Source of the DNA: Shewanella sp. HN-41
Lineage (GTDB): Bacteria; Pseudomonadota; Gammaproteobacteria; Enterobacterales; Shewanellaceae
Length of the DNA stretch: 64,000 bases
Assembly: GCF_000217915.1 (NCBI RefSeq)
Contig: NZ_AFOZ01000002.1
Coordinates: 1-64,000, forward strand
Direction of reading: 5' to 3'
In this document: positions 28,623-38,734 of the stretch, one piece after another
Numbering within the stretch: position 1 is the stretch's first letter
How the letters are laid out: each line of letters begins with the position of its first letter
Position numbers and translations under genes: made by a program
The notes under the pieces: model-generated
What the model saw: only the letters and a program-made list of their open reading frames with translations
Told to the model about the DNA's origin: nothing
The model's database searches: none

Positions 28623-29415
28623 TATTATTCTCTCGATGAATATTAAACTCTATTTGTATCGGGTTATGATTAATTCGTTCACTCTCTTTGGGGATTGTCA
28701 TGTAATCACCATATTTTTCAGTAAGGTATCTCTCTACGTTTTTTGGACACGGCAATTCAATTGATTCAAATTTGAGCATTTGTAGAGGATAAAGATCCGT
28801 GAGGTATATAGTATCATTAAATGTGACATTGCCTATTTTACCTGTGTCTACATCATTGTGCTTTTTATATAGCATATCAATTTTTTTAAAAAGAGTATCT
28901 TGACAATACTCCTTATAAAACCAGCGATAAAAATAAGTTTTAAATTTGCGTAAAAAATTTTCCTCCTTATATTTTGTCATGGATATTCTGCGGAATTTGT
29001 GTGAAAGACTTTTTATTTCATTTTTATCATTATTCGGTTTACTTATATTATCCCAAGGAAATATATCTATAAAAATCCCATGGTTTATATTTTTATTCTT
29101 CTTTGAGTTTTCTATAAATAATGTATTTTTATCTCTTATTTTTGCAAAATATAAAGGATATTCTTTTTCAGTATAAAAATGCTGTATAAATAGGTGTGAA
29201 GGCAATTTATTTTGAAGTTGTAAGAATCTTTCATAATCAGCTCTAGGCATCGCAATATCTATATCATCGTCCCAAGGGATAAATCCTTCATGTCTAACTG
29301 CACCAAGGGCTGTGCCTCCGATAGCAAAATAGGTAAGATTCTCTTCGCGGAATATTTTTTGCAGTTCTGATACCATTTGCATCTGATGTAACTGCACTTT
29401 TCTAACTAAATTCAT
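28615..29415 (-). CDS. LicD family phosphotransferase
   Basis: A 266-aa LicD family (PF04991) protein. Relatives transfer phosphocholine, or other CDP-activated phospho-alcohols, to surface sugars. The N-terminal FAIGGTALGAVRHEGFIPWD (first part) and DDDIDIAMPRADYERFL (about 43-59) contain the family's Gly-Thr and Asp-x-Asp metal motif. The rest is lysine-rich and AT-rich. Paired with a CDP-glycerol synthase, it probably transfers phosphoglycerol or a similar group to LPS. Base composition differs from the neighbours, suggesting horizontal acquisition. A 216-base AT-rich gap (29416-29631) precedes it and contains no gene. Confidence 0.85.
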   Translation of the reverse strand: MNLVRKVQLHQMQMVSELQKIFREENLTYFAIGGTALGAVRHEGFIPWDDDIDIAMPRADYERFLQLQNKLPSHLFIQHFYTEKEYPLYFAKIRDKNTLFIENSKKNKNINHGIFIDIFPWDNISKPNNDKNEIKSLSHKFRRISMTKYKEENFLRKFKTYFYRWFYKEYCQDTLFKKIDMLYKKHNDVDTGKIGNVTFNDTIYLTDLYPLQMLKFESIELPCPKNVERYLTEKYGDYMTIPKESERINHNPIQIEFNIHRENNNG

Positions 29416-29631
29416 AGACTAGATATTATAAAATAAGACGATGAATGGATTCTAATCCAAGTGGACAGTTAAAAACACAAAAATGATAAACTTTCTATGG
29501 ATATATAATTTCTAGATTGTAGTTGATGCATATGTTACTTTTTCTTTAAGTATTTTAATTTATATGAATACCTATCAAAAATGACTCTCTAACAAGCTTT
29601 CTTTAGGCAACGATTTTATTAGCGAGTACTT

Positions 29632-30703
29632 TTATTCAGTTAATTTCAAATATTGCTGTGCAATATATTTACTATCAACGGCTTTGAGAATTTCAAGATC
29701 CTCAAGTGAAGGTGGAGATGCCAGACACTCGAGCGCCTTTTGTGCTAATAATGCAGGCTGACGCACTGGTACTAAATATTTGGCTAAATGGCCTGTGAGA
29801 ATTTCATTGGGACCATGGGGGCAATCTGTGCTCACGACTGGCGTGCCGCAGACTAATGATTCAATGACAACTGTCGGTAAGCCTTCAAAATCAGAGCTCA
29901 GCAACATCAACTCGGCTTTGGCAATCCAGGCATAGGGGTTGTGTTGAAATCCAGGGGTGATGATACGGTGTTCAACACCATATTTTTTAGCTAATTTTCG
30001 TGCCTTGTTTGGTCTATTGCACAGTAGGACTAATTTAGGCGCCGTTGGCATGTCCCGCAAAGCTTTGAAGAGAATATCATGGCGCTTCTGGCGAGTGACT
30101 CGACCAACATGGATCATAAAAGGCTCGTTGGGAATTTCAGCGATGACCTCTTGAGCCTTGTTTTGGATTTCTGCGAGGCGAAATGGGTTGTATATGGTTT
30201 GCACACTCTGGGGTTTTAGCCATGAGGTGGCTCTTAGTTCATCGGCAATACCATTAGAGACGGTGATAATTTTTTTGCCGATCAGAGCCTTGGCTTTTTT
30301 CCAGCGTCGCCAAAAATGCACTGGACCGCGTTTTAGCTCCATCAATAATTCTTGCTTTAACGCACAGTGGCAGAAGTAGTAACAAGGTTCAAAATGGCAA
30401 CCGGAAACAACCACATCACAGTCGGTCGAGTTGCTTAAAAATAGTGAAAATTTACCCGTTTTCTCAACCTCGTTCACTTTAGCCTTGAGGCGTGACCTTT
30501 GTTCATCTAACGAGGTTTTTTGACCTGCTTCAAATAGATAGTGAATGGTTACATCTTTAGGGGGGATAAAATCGCCTTCTTTGTGAAACACAAATAAGTG
30601 AACGTCTTGTCCGGCTTCCTGCAGCACTTCTGCCTGGGATAAGGCAATTTTTACTGTGCCGTTGGAGAAAAAGTTATGGCAAAAAAATCGCGATTTTTTT
30701 CAT
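29632..30703 (-). pseudogene. Glycosyltransferase family 4, frameshifted near its start
   Basis: Second GT4 (GT-B) enzyme, a paralogue of the gene at 25923. The open frame from 30627 (331 aa) lacks the N-terminal glycine-loop strand. Upstream, an ATG at 30703 reads MKKIAIFLP and then stops. Removing one T from the T7 run (plus 30681-30687) gives MKKIAIFCHNFFSNGTVKIA, which joins the open frame at VLQEAGQDVHLFVF and yields 356 aa, close to the 361 aa of the paralogue. The run is half of a perfect 20-bp palindrome (30681-30700). C-terminal domain motifs HVGRVTRQKRHDIL and SDFEGLPTVVIESLVCGTPV are intact. Phase variation, mutation or sequencing error are all possible. Confidence 0.8.
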
Positions 30704-30903
30704 AGGAATGCTCTAATTGTGTTGCTCTGTAAGCCTTTGCTTTTAATAAAGTTGTTTAAGCTACAACCTCAAGTAAAGACGGGGTGCCATTTAGGGTGAT
30801 GTCATCCCCTATGCTAAGTGGTTGCATTATATCAGTTCGGACCTTTACATGGGCTTAATCCCAAGTATTCTTGCCATTTTTTTAGTTTTTTATGGGTATT
30901 TAA

Positions 30904-31488
<585 letters not shown>

Positions 31489-31573
31489 AACCTGCAAAGC
31501 TGATGATTTTCTGTGGTATTTCTATGTTAATTTTGAGGTATTGTGACCTCGCGATGATAATTAAAAGGATGTT

Positions 31574-33046
31574 ATGAAGGCTTTTTTTTCCCCCACTATC
31601 CTCGCTACTAGCGTTGTCTCAGGCTTATTTTTTTGCTCTACACTCGCCGCTGCGCCTTGGGTGGATGCCTCGGATATTTATCTTCGAGCCGATATTCAAG
31701 CATTGGCCGATGCGGGTGTTATCACCGTGCCTGTGAATACTTTCCCCTTGATGTGGTCGGGAATCGGTGGCGATTTAGCGAACGTCGAGCCAGAACTTCT
31801 TTCGCCTGCATTAGTGCAAGCCTTTGCCCGCGTTAACTTCTATTACCACAATGCGGTCGAGAATCGTGGCAATACCAGAGTAAAAGTGTCGGCGGCAACG
31901 GATCCGGCAAGGTTTCAGCACTATGGTTCTGACTACCGTGAGAAGGGTGAGGTCAAAGGTTCTTACGAATACCTAGGCTCACGCGTGGCCTATAAAGCCA
32001 CAGTCGCCGAGACGTACGATCCGCAAGATAACAAAAATTTCCGTCTCGACGAGTCTTATTTTGCGGTGATCATGGGGAACTGGATTGCCACCTTAGGTAC
32101 GGTTGAGCAGTGGTGGGGCCCAGGATCCGATTCGGCATTGCATCGCTCTAATAATGCGCGTCCAATGCAGTCACTGTTGCTGAGTCGCAATAATGCCGCC
32201 GCCTTTGAAACGCCATGGTTATCTTGGATTGGGCCTTGGACCTTCAAAACTGGTTTTAGCATGGCTGAAAATGAGCGCGCCGTGCCTAAAACGGCGGAAT
32301 GGGATATGCGCTTTACCGCAAAACCGATCCAGCAGTTAGAAATTGGCTTATCTTGGTCGACGCTCTTTTGCGGTGAAGGGCAAAATTGCGACTTCGATTC
32401 CTGGAGGGATTCAGTGGCAGGCAATGAGGTATGTATCGACGGTGCGGATTCTTGCCTTGCCGATCAACGCCGTGACGCGGGCCATAGGACACAAAGCATC
32501 GATTTACGCTATGCGGACACTTGGCAGGATATTCCCGTTGGTTTGTACCTAGAGCACAGCTGTGAGAATGGCAGCGATTGCGGTTCACTCTGGGGTATAG
32601 ATACCCATTTCGGTACTTCGGGTAAACAGTTCAAGCTGTTTATGGAATACTCGGATACCTTTGTGGAGTGTGGTGGCAAGGCGAATTGCTTCTATGAGGA
32701 CCCTGTTTACCTGAGTGGGGCGCGGTACTACGGCAGATCCTTAGGCTCGACCTATGATAGCGATGCGCAAGTCTTTGTGTTTGGTTTGGTTGGCCAGTTC
32801 CATAACAGCCGTGGTTTTACCTCACTGTTGCGTTATGCCAAGTTGAATAAAGACGGCACCAATGTGGCGACCACTTGGGCGCCGCAGCCACCGAAGGAAG
32901 ATTTGTTGATGTTAGAACTGTCCTACCGCATGCCCGTATGGAAGGGTATGTGGAGTTTAGGGGGAACTGTGTCCAGATCGGAGTTTGATATTCAAGAAAA
33001 CGATACCAATGCCACTCTCTTTAGCAGTTTCGAATATCGTTTTTAG
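31574..33046 (+). CDS. Wzi-like capsule assembly outer-membrane protein
   Basis: A 490-aa outer-membrane beta-barrel related to Wzi (PF14052), the lectin that holds capsular polysaccharide at the surface. It has a signal peptide (about 1-26, ending LAAA) and an N-terminal helical stretch (SDIYLRADIQALADAGVI) typical of the family. The barrel region has many alternating aromatic strands and ends in a terminal Phe (SSFEYRF). An even number of cysteines in the middle (CGEGQNC, CIDGADSC, CENGSDC) suggests disulfides in extracellular loops. It stands between coaD and a strong terminator. A role in surface polysaccharide attachment is inferred. Confidence 0.85.
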   Translation: MKAFFSPTILATSVVSGLFFCSTLAAAPWVDASDIYLRADIQALADAGVITVPVNTFPLMWSGIGGDLANVEPELLSPALVQAFARVNFYYHNAVENRGNTRVKVSAATDPARFQHYGSDYREKGEVKGSYEYLGSRVAYKATVAETYDPQDNKNFRLDESYFAVIMGNWIATLGTVEQWWGPGSDSALHRSNNARPMQSLLLSRNNAAAFETPWLSWIGPWTFKTGFSMAENERAVPKTAEWDMRFTAKPIQQLEIGLSWSTLFCGEGQNCDFDSWRDSVAGNEVCIDGADSCLADQRRDAGHRTQSIDLRYADTWQDIPVGLYLEHSCENGSDCGSLWGIDTHFGTSGKQFKLFMEYSDTFVECGGKANCFYEDPVYLSGARYYGRSLGSTYDSDAQVFVFGLVGQFHNSRGFTSLLRYAKLNKDGTNVATTWAPQPPKEDLLMLELSYRMPVWKGMWSLGGTVSRSEFDIQENDTNATLFSSFEYRF

Positions 33047-33060
33047 ATTTTTTTATAAAC

Positions 33061-33090
33061 AAAGGCCTGCATATTAGCAGGCCTTTTTTA
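33061..33090 (+). terminator. Terminator after the Wzi-like gene
   Basis: A 10-bp GC-rich stem (AAAGGCCTGC with GCAGGCCTTT) and a 6-base loop, followed by a T-run. It can also serve the convergent epimerase gene because A residues precede the stem. Confidence 0.88.
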
Positions 33091-33104
33091 TGTCTTAAAC
33101 GAGG

Positions 33105-34112
33105 TTACTGCGGGTAAAACTCGCGGTACCAATTCACAAACCTTGTCACCCCTGTATTGATATCCACTTGGGGTTTATATCCCACCGCCTTAAACAGATC
33201 ACTGGTATCCGCCCAAGTCGAGTGCACATCGCCGGGCTGCATTGACAAGAAATTCTTCTTGGCCTCTATCCCGAGTGCATGTTCGAGTGCAGTAATAAAA
33301 TCGAGTAATTGCACTGGGCTACCGTTGCCTATGTTAAAGACACGGTAAGGAGCACTGCTGGTGGCGGGTGAGCCTGTTTCCACTGTCCAGCCTGGCGTTG
33401 GGCGAGGTGGCTTGTCCTGGACTCTAATTATTCCCTCAACAATATCATCAATATAGGTAAAATCACGGCTAAGGTCGCCATGGTTATACACATCGATAAC
33501 TTCACCTGCGAGTATGGCTTTAGTGAATTTAAATAACGCCATATCCGGGCGCCCCCAGGGGCCATAGACGGTGAAAAAACGCAGTCCAGTGGTGGGCAAC
33601 TGATATAAATGTGAGTAAGTGTGGGACATTAACTCATTGGCTTTTTTCGTTGCGGCATAGAGGGAGATTGGATGATCTATGCTGTCTTCGGTGGAGAAGG
33701 GCATCTTCTGATTTAACCCATACACAGACGAAGAAGAAGCATAGACGAGATGCTCAATTTGGTGATGGCGGCAGCCTTCTAAAATCGTCAGATGCCCCAC
33801 TAGGTTGCTATCGGCGTAGGCCAAGGGATTGTCGAGTGAGTAACGCACACCCGCTTGGGCTGCCAAATGAATCACCCGTTGAAAACCATGTTGGGCAAAC
33901 AGGGCGGCAATACCTTCTCTGTCGGCGAGATCCAGTTTGATAAAACGGAAATTATCCAAGATTTGTAAGGGCGCAAGACGGGCCTGTTTGAGTCCTACAT
34001 CGTAGTAGTCATTAAGATTATCAATGCCGATAACGTCGTGGCCGAGGGCACATAGACGTTCACTGACTTTGGCGCCAATAAAACCTGCGGCACCTGTGAC
34101 TAAGTATTTCAT
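33105..34112 (-). CDS. UDP-glucuronate 4-epimerase (SDR family)
   Basis: A 335-aa NAD-dependent extended SDR that probably interconverts UDP-glucuronate and UDP-galacturonate. The Rossmann motif is TGAAGFIG (6-13). The substrate loop IDNLNDYYDVGLKQARL is diagnostic of the UDP-GlcA epimerase subgroup. The catalytic residues are in YASSSSVYG (Ser) and YAATKKANE (Tyr-x-x-x-Lys). It follows ugd by 35 bases, so the pair converts UDP-glucose to UDP-GlcA and then to UDP-GalA, a sugar commonly found in Shewanella LPS. Confidence 0.9.
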   Translation of the reverse strand: MKYLVTGAAGFIGAKVSERLCALGHDVIGIDNLNDYYDVGLKQARLAPLQILDNFRFIKLDLADREGIAALFAQHGFQRVIHLAAQAGVRYSLDNPLAYADSNLVGHLTILEGCRHHQIEHLVYASSSSVYGLNQKMPFSTEDSIDHPISLYAATKKANELMSHTYSHLYQLPTTGLRFFTVYGPWGRPDMALFKFTKAILAGEVIDVYNHGDLSRDFTYIDDIVEGIIRVQDKPPRPTPGWTVETGSPATSSAPYRVFNIGNGSPVQLLDFITALEHALGIEAKKNFLSMQPGDVHSTWADTSDLFKAVGYKPQVDINTGVTRFVNWYREFYPQ

Positions 34113-34147
34113 GTTAAACCTTTTACTGTCGGCTCAATGGCTGAGCA

Positions 34148-35311
34148 TTAATCCTGATGGAACAGATCTCGGGTATAGACTTTGTCTGCAACATCGTTGA
34201 GTTCATCAACCATTCGATTGGAGACGATCACATCACACATGGCTTTAAATTCATTTAAATCTCGAATCACTCTCGATTTAAAAAACTCATCTTCCTTGAG
34301 TACAGGCTCATAGACTACGACTTCGATACCTTTGGCCTTGATACGCTTCATCACGCCTTGCACGGCGGAGGCCCGGAAGTTATCTGAGTCGGCTTTCATG
34401 ATCAAACGGTATATACCGACGCATTTGGGGTGCTTGCGGATAATCGCATCGGCAATAAAGTCTTTGCGAGTGGTGTTCGAGTCGACGATGGCGCTGATGA
34501 GATTATTGGGCACATCATTGTAGTTTGCCAGCAACTGTTTAGTGTCTTTCGGTAGGCAGTATCCACCATAACCGAAGGAGGGATTGTTGTAATAGTTTCC
34601 GATACGGGGATCGAGGCTCACCCCCTCGATAATTTGGCGCGTGTTTAAGCCTCGGCTCTGGGCGTAGGTATCGAGTTCATTAAAGTAAGCGACTCGCATA
34701 GCGAGAAACGTATTGGCAAACAACTTTATCGCTTCGGCCTCTGTGCTGTCGGTGAGCAAAATAGGAATATCTTGCTTGATTGCCGCTTTGGCTAAGAGAT
34801 CGGCAAAGGCTTGGGCGCGGGGTGAACGTTCCCCTACAATAATGCGTGAGGGATAAAGATTGTCATACAGTGCCTTGCCCTCTCGTAAAAACTCAGGGGA
34901 AAACAGTATATTATCACTGTTGAGTTTTTGTCTTAGGGTCGCAGTAAAGCCAACGGGGACGGTCGATTTAATGATGACAGTCGTATTCGGATTTGCGGCT
35001 AGGACATCCCTAGCGACATTTTCAACCGACTGGGTATTAAAGTAATTAGTCTGGGGATCATAGTCCGTTGGGGTGGCAACAATTACAAAGTCGGCCGATT
35101 GAAAGGCCACATTCTGTGTGGTTGCCGTTAAATTCAGCGGTTTGTTTTTCAGGTAATCTTCGATTTGTTCATCGACAACGGTTGACCTATGTGCGTTAAC
35201 TTGTGCGACACGTTCCGGCGATACGTCGATGGCGGTGACTCGATTTTGCTGGGCTAACAGGACAGCATTTGATAGGCCAACGTAACCCATACCCACAACA
35301 ACGATATTCAT
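34148..35311 (-). CDS. ugd: UDP-glucose 6-dehydrogenase
   Basis: Oxidises UDP-glucose to UDP-glucuronate with two NAD. Start at the ATG at 35311 ([12 protein letters not shown]), preceded by GGAG, gives 387 aa (E. coli 388). An in-frame start at 35329 would add six residues. The NAD motif GMGYVGLS (7-14), the FSPEFLREG segment and the active-site Cys in [14 protein letters not shown] are present. It forms an operon with the downstream epimerase and is divergent from the GT2 gene (about 240 bases between starts). Confidence 0.94.
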   Translation of the reverse strand: MNIVVVGMGYVGLSNAVLLAQQNRVTAIDVSPERVAQVNAHRSTVVDEQIEDYLKNKPLNLTATTQNVAFQSADFVIVATPTDYDPQTNYFNTQSVENVARDVLAANPNTTVIIKSTVPVGFTATLRQKLNSDNILFSPEFLREGKALYDNLYPSRIIVGERSPRAQAFADLLAKAAIKQDIPILLTDSTEAEAIKLFANTFLAMRVAYFNELDTYAQSRGLNTRQIIEGVSLDPRIGNYYNNPSFGYGGYCLPKDTKQLLANYNDVPNNLISAIVDSNTTRKDFIADAIIRKHPKCVGIYRLIMKADSDNFRASAVQGVMKRIKAKGIEVVVYEPVLKEDEFFKSRVIRDLNEFKAMCDVIVSNRMVDELNDVADKVYTRDLFHQD

Positions 35312-35549
35312 AGATAGCTCCGGTGACATACCTTTTGTTCTTAGTAAATTAACATAGTCTTATTGCAAAAAAGTACAATCTAATGAAAGTGACAGTTCCA
35401 AATTCAGTCTTCTTCTAGAATATTTTCCTAGTTTACAATACCCGGCTTGCATTCTGTTTGATTCAAATAACACTCGATCAAGACAGATTTTTATTTTGCA
35501 ATAATCATATGATACCGTATTGATGGTGTTAAAGTTTTGGAGCCTTGAA

Positions 35550-36281
35550 TTGATTTCTATCGTGATCCCCGCTAAAGATGAGGTAGGTAATATTGGTCCT
35601 CTGATGGAAGAGATATGCCATGCTCTCAAAGGTGTGACTGAGTTTGAAATTCTTGTTGTCGATGATGGTAGTCAAGACGATACCTTTGGCGAAGTGATGC
35701 GCACCGCCACTGAGCAGCAATGCGATGCTAAAGCGATTCGCCATGAGCGCAGTACGGGGCAAAGCACCGCGATTTCCACCGGTGTCTTACATGCTCGCGG
35801 TAAATATATCGTCACCTTAGATGCCGATGGACAAAATGACCCCGCGGATATTCCCGCCATGTTGGCACAATTGCCGCAAATCCATGCCGAACATTTTTGT
35901 ATCGCAGGCTACCGTAAGAACCGTAAAGATACGGCATGGAAGCGATTTCAATCTCGCTTCGCCAATAAGGTTCGTGATGCGCTCTTGCACGATGGTGTGC
36001 CAGATACTGGCTGCGGCCTTAAACTCTTCCCCCGCGAAACCTTCCTGCGTTTGCCTTATTTCGATCATATGCATAGATACATTCCTGCATTAGTGCGCCG
36101 TATGGGTGGAGAGATTTTTATTTCTGTAGTTAATCATAGGGATCGCCAAGTGGGCGTTTCCAAATATACCGCTTGGAATCGGGTCTGGGTTGGGATTGTC
36201 GACATTATGGGCGTGATGTGGCTCGGTCGCAGGGCAAAAATCGCTAAGGTTGCTCGCAGTCAAGCAAGCTGGCGTGACTGA
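35550..36281 (+). CDS. Glycosyltransferase family 2, ArnC/dolichol-phosphate mannosyltransferase-like
   Basis: A GT-A enzyme of about 243 aa that probably transfers a sugar from a nucleotide donor to undecaprenyl phosphate at the inner membrane. Motifs: SIVIPAKDEVGNI at the N-terminus, VVDDGSQDDT with the metal Asp pair, LDADGQNDP, and TGCGLKLFPRE. I prefer the TTG at 35550 (MISIVIPAKDE), which has GGAG seven bases upstream; an ATG at 35523 without a ribosome binding site would add nine residues. It leads an operon with a TVP38-family protein and a GT39 transferase. Confidence 0.87.
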   Translation: MISIVIPAKDEVGNIGPLMEEICHALKGVTEFEILVVDDGSQDDTFGEVMRTATEQQCDAKAIRHERSTGQSTAISTGVLHARGKYIVTLDADGQNDPADIPAMLAQLPQIHAEHFCIAGYRKNRKDTAWKRFQSRFANKVRDALLHDGVPDTGCGLKLFPRETFLRLPYFDHMHRYIPALVRRMGGEIFISVVNHRDRQVGVSKYTAWNRVWVGIVDIMGVMWLGRRAKIAKVARSQASWRD

Positions 36282-36283
36282 CA

Positions 36284-36944
36284 ATGAAGCGATTCTATAA
36301 GGCGATTTTTATCGTCTGCATCCTGCTGGTGTTGATGTTTGCCGTCCAGAAGGGGATGTTTGAGCATTTAACCGATAGCAACTGGGTGGCGCATTTTTAT
36401 TGCTGCCCAAGGGGTCTATGCGCTGGCGGTGTTGCTGGTGGTGGGCGGCTTGTTTACTGCTGTGGGAGGGCCAAGGCAGGTGATTGCCTTTGTATTTGGC
36501 TTTGCCCTCGGCGGTCTCTATGGCGGTTTATTTTCCACCTTGGCTGCTTTACTCGGCTGTGTGCTGGCGTTTTATACCGCGAGATTGACTATCCGCAGCA
36601 GTTTGCAACGCCGTTTTGGTAATCGTCTCCAAAAGTTTGAGGCCCTGATCATCAACAAAACTTGGTTGAAAGTCTTGATGATCCGTCTGTTGCCCGTTGG
36701 CAGTAATTTACTCACTAATCTGTTCGCGGGGGCAACCCACGTTCCTGCTGGGGGATTTATGCTGGGCAGCGTATTAGGTTATTTGCCACAGATGCTGATC
36801 TTCAGTTTTGCGGGCGCAGGCATTGGCTTGTCTGATCATAACCAACTGGGGATCAGCATCGGGTTGTTTATTATCTCGAGTCTTATCGGCGCTTACCTTT
36901 ACCGTTCGAGCCTGCGCAAGCAGGTGGATGAATTGGAAAACTAA
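36284..36944 (+). pseudogene. TVP38/TMEM64 family membrane protein, frameshifted
   Basis: Inner-membrane protein of the SNARE-associated/VTT (DedA-related) group. The first part (MKRFYKAIFIVCILLVLMFA...NWVAHF) and the second part (AAQGVYALAVLLVVGGLFT, FGFALGGLYGG, MIRLLPVGSNLLTNLFAG) are in different frames. Removing one T from the T5 run at 36394-36398 joins them as HFIAAQGVYAL and gives 219 aa, the normal family size. The essential loop and conserved glycines are intact. It begins two bases after the GT2 stop. TVP38/DedA proteins have been linked to undecaprenyl-phosphate or lipid flipping, which fits a gene between two polyprenyl-phosphate sugar enzymes. The break may be a sequence error. 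Confidence 0.78.
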
Positions 36945-36957
36945 ATAGGGATTAGGA

Positions 36958-38682
36958 ATGGATGCATTGAATCGTCGTTTCAATAGCGAAGATTATTACC
37001 AAGTACTCTGGCCGCTGCTGTTGATGAGTTTGCTTATCTTACTGGTTGGCATAGGTTTTCGTTCTCCTTGGCCCGCCGATGAGCCACGGTTTGTTGAGGT
37101 CGCGCGGGAAATGGTGGCATCGGGACAGTGGTTATTTCCTACTCGAGGTGGTGAATATTATCCCGATAAACCCCCCGTATTTATGTGGGCCATCGCCCTA
37201 TTTTACCAACTGACGGGTTCCCTTAAGTTCGCCTTCTTATTACCCAATGCCCTGTGCGGGCTATTGACCATATTCCTCGTTTACGATCTTGGTGCAAAAC
37301 TATGGAATGTGCGCGTAGGCCGCAATGCCGCATTGCTACTCTTGATTGTGCCGCAGTTTTTAATGCAGGTTAAAAATGCTCAGATAGATGCCATGGTGAT
37401 GTGTTGGATAACCGTGGGATGCTATGGCCTGATACGCCATTTTATGCTCGGCCCCCAGTGGCGCTGGTATTTTATTGGTTGGGGGTTTATGGGGCTTGGG
37501 GTGATCACTAAGGGGGTTGGCTTTTTACCCTTATTGTTGCTCATTCCGATTGGGATTTATGCCATCAAAGATAAAACCCGTTTCGAGGGCCGCTTAACTT
37601 GGCTCTGCCTCGCGGGGCCTTTGGCTATGCTCGCCGTGATCGCCTGTTGGTTAGTGCCTATGGTGATGACGGTGCAAGCCCATGGCACGCCTGAGCTTGT
37701 CGCTTACCAAAACAATATTTTGTTTAAGCAGACGGGCGAGCGTTACGTCAATGCTTGGCATCATATTAAGCCTTGGTATTTCTTTATCTTAAGTGTTATT
37801 CCGTGGATGTGGTTCCCGATTTCTCTGCTGGTGGTCGCCTATTGGAAGCAATGGGTACAAAAGGTTAAGGCCGATCCCACTATTGCGATTCTGCTGATTT
37901 GGGTGGGACTTGTGGTGCTGTTTTTTAGCATCAGCCCGGGTAAGCGCAACGTGTATATTCTGCCCGCATTACCAATGTTGGCTTTAGTTGCATCGGCGGT
38001 ATTAACGGGTGTTTCACCGAAAGCTTGGTTTGAAAAACTGGTCACAGGTGTGCTGTGGTTCTTAGGCGCGCTTGTGTTAGTTGCTGGCGTGCTGGCATTT
38101 ATTCATCATCCTGCATTAGTTAAAGCCCTTGCCGACTATACCGATGATCTGACTGGTATTGGCTATCTCTTTATTTTGCTTGGTTTACTCTGGTTTTTGT
38201 TACTTTGGCTTGCTCGCAAACAGTTTGTCCTCGTGAAGGTGGGTATTGTCTCTGCCTTAGGTTGGGTGCTGGTGAGTACTTGGGGTTATTCGATGCTCGA
38301 TGAGATGCGCACCCCAAGAAGCTTGATGCTGCACACCGCCGAAGTGATAGGTGAAGATGCCGAGTTAGGTCTAGTAAACTTTAAAGAGCAGTTTATTTTG
38401 TTCTCGCCCATGAGCGTGACGCACTTTAGTTATCTCGCGCCGGTAGAAGAACAAGAGCGCAACGCCTGGCAATGGATGCAGGAGAACAAACAGCGTTATG
38501 TGTTAGTGCCTAGCGGTGCTGAGCTGAGTTGTTTCGATATCAAAGGCGGTAAGAGCATGGGGATTGCCCACCGTGATGAGTGGATTTTGCTCTCGGCCTC
38601 GGACATGACACCAGAGTGTGTCTCACCAACGCGGGAATACCGCTACTTTACCGATCATCCTGGGCGCTGGTTAAAAGAGTAA
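36958..38682 (+). CDS. Glycosyltransferase family 39 (ArnT/PMT-like)
   Basis: A 574-aa multi-pass inner-membrane transferase. It uses a polyprenyl-phosphate sugar as donor and acts on the periplasmic face, like ArnT. N-terminal PWPADEPRFVEVAREMV has the conserved Asp-Glu of the first periplasmic loop, followed by YYPDKPPVFMW, a strong ArnT/PMT signature. About 10-12 membrane segments are visible, and a soluble C-terminal tail (from about 460) follows. The GT2 enzyme two genes upstream would make its donor. With ugd and the epimerase next door, a hexuronic acid is an attractive but unproven substrate. Confidence 0.88.
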   Translation: MDALNRRFNSEDYYQVLWPLLLMSLLILLVGIGFRSPWPADEPRFVEVAREMVASGQWLFPTRGGEYYPDKPPVFMWAIALFYQLTGSLKFAFLLPNALCGLLTIFLVYDLGAKLWNVRVGRNAALLLLIVPQFLMQVKNAQIDAMVMCWITVGCYGLIRHFMLGPQWRWYFIGWGFMGLGVITKGVGFLPLLLLIPIGIYAIKDKTRFEGRLTWLCLAGPLAMLAVIACWLVPMVMTVQAHGTPELVAYQNNILFKQTGERYVNAWHHIKPWYFFILSVIPWMWFPISLLVVAYWKQWVQKVKADPTIAILLIWVGLVVLFFSISPGKRNVYILPALPMLALVASAVLTGVSPKAWFEKLVTGVLWFLGALVLVAGVLAFIHHPALVKALADYTDDLTGIGYLFILLGLLWFLLLWLARKQFVLVKVGIVSALGWVLVSTWGYSMLDEMRTPRSLMLHTAEVIGEDAELGLVNFKEQFILFSPMSVTHFSYLAPVEEQERNAWQWMQENKQRYVLVPSGAELSCFDIKGGKSMGIAHRDEWILLSASDMTPECVSPTREYRYFTDHPGRWLKE

Positions 38683-38697
38683 CTAATACAAAATCAT

Positions 38698-38727
38698 ATA
38701 AAAATGCCTGCAATTGCAGGCATTTTT
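38698..38727. terminator. Bidirectional terminator between GT39 and mutM
   Basis: A palindromic stem AAAATGCCTGCAA/TTGCAGGCATTTT (38701-38726) has A and T flanks on either side. It serves both convergent genes. Confidence 0.9.
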
Positions 38728-38734
38728 ACGGCGA

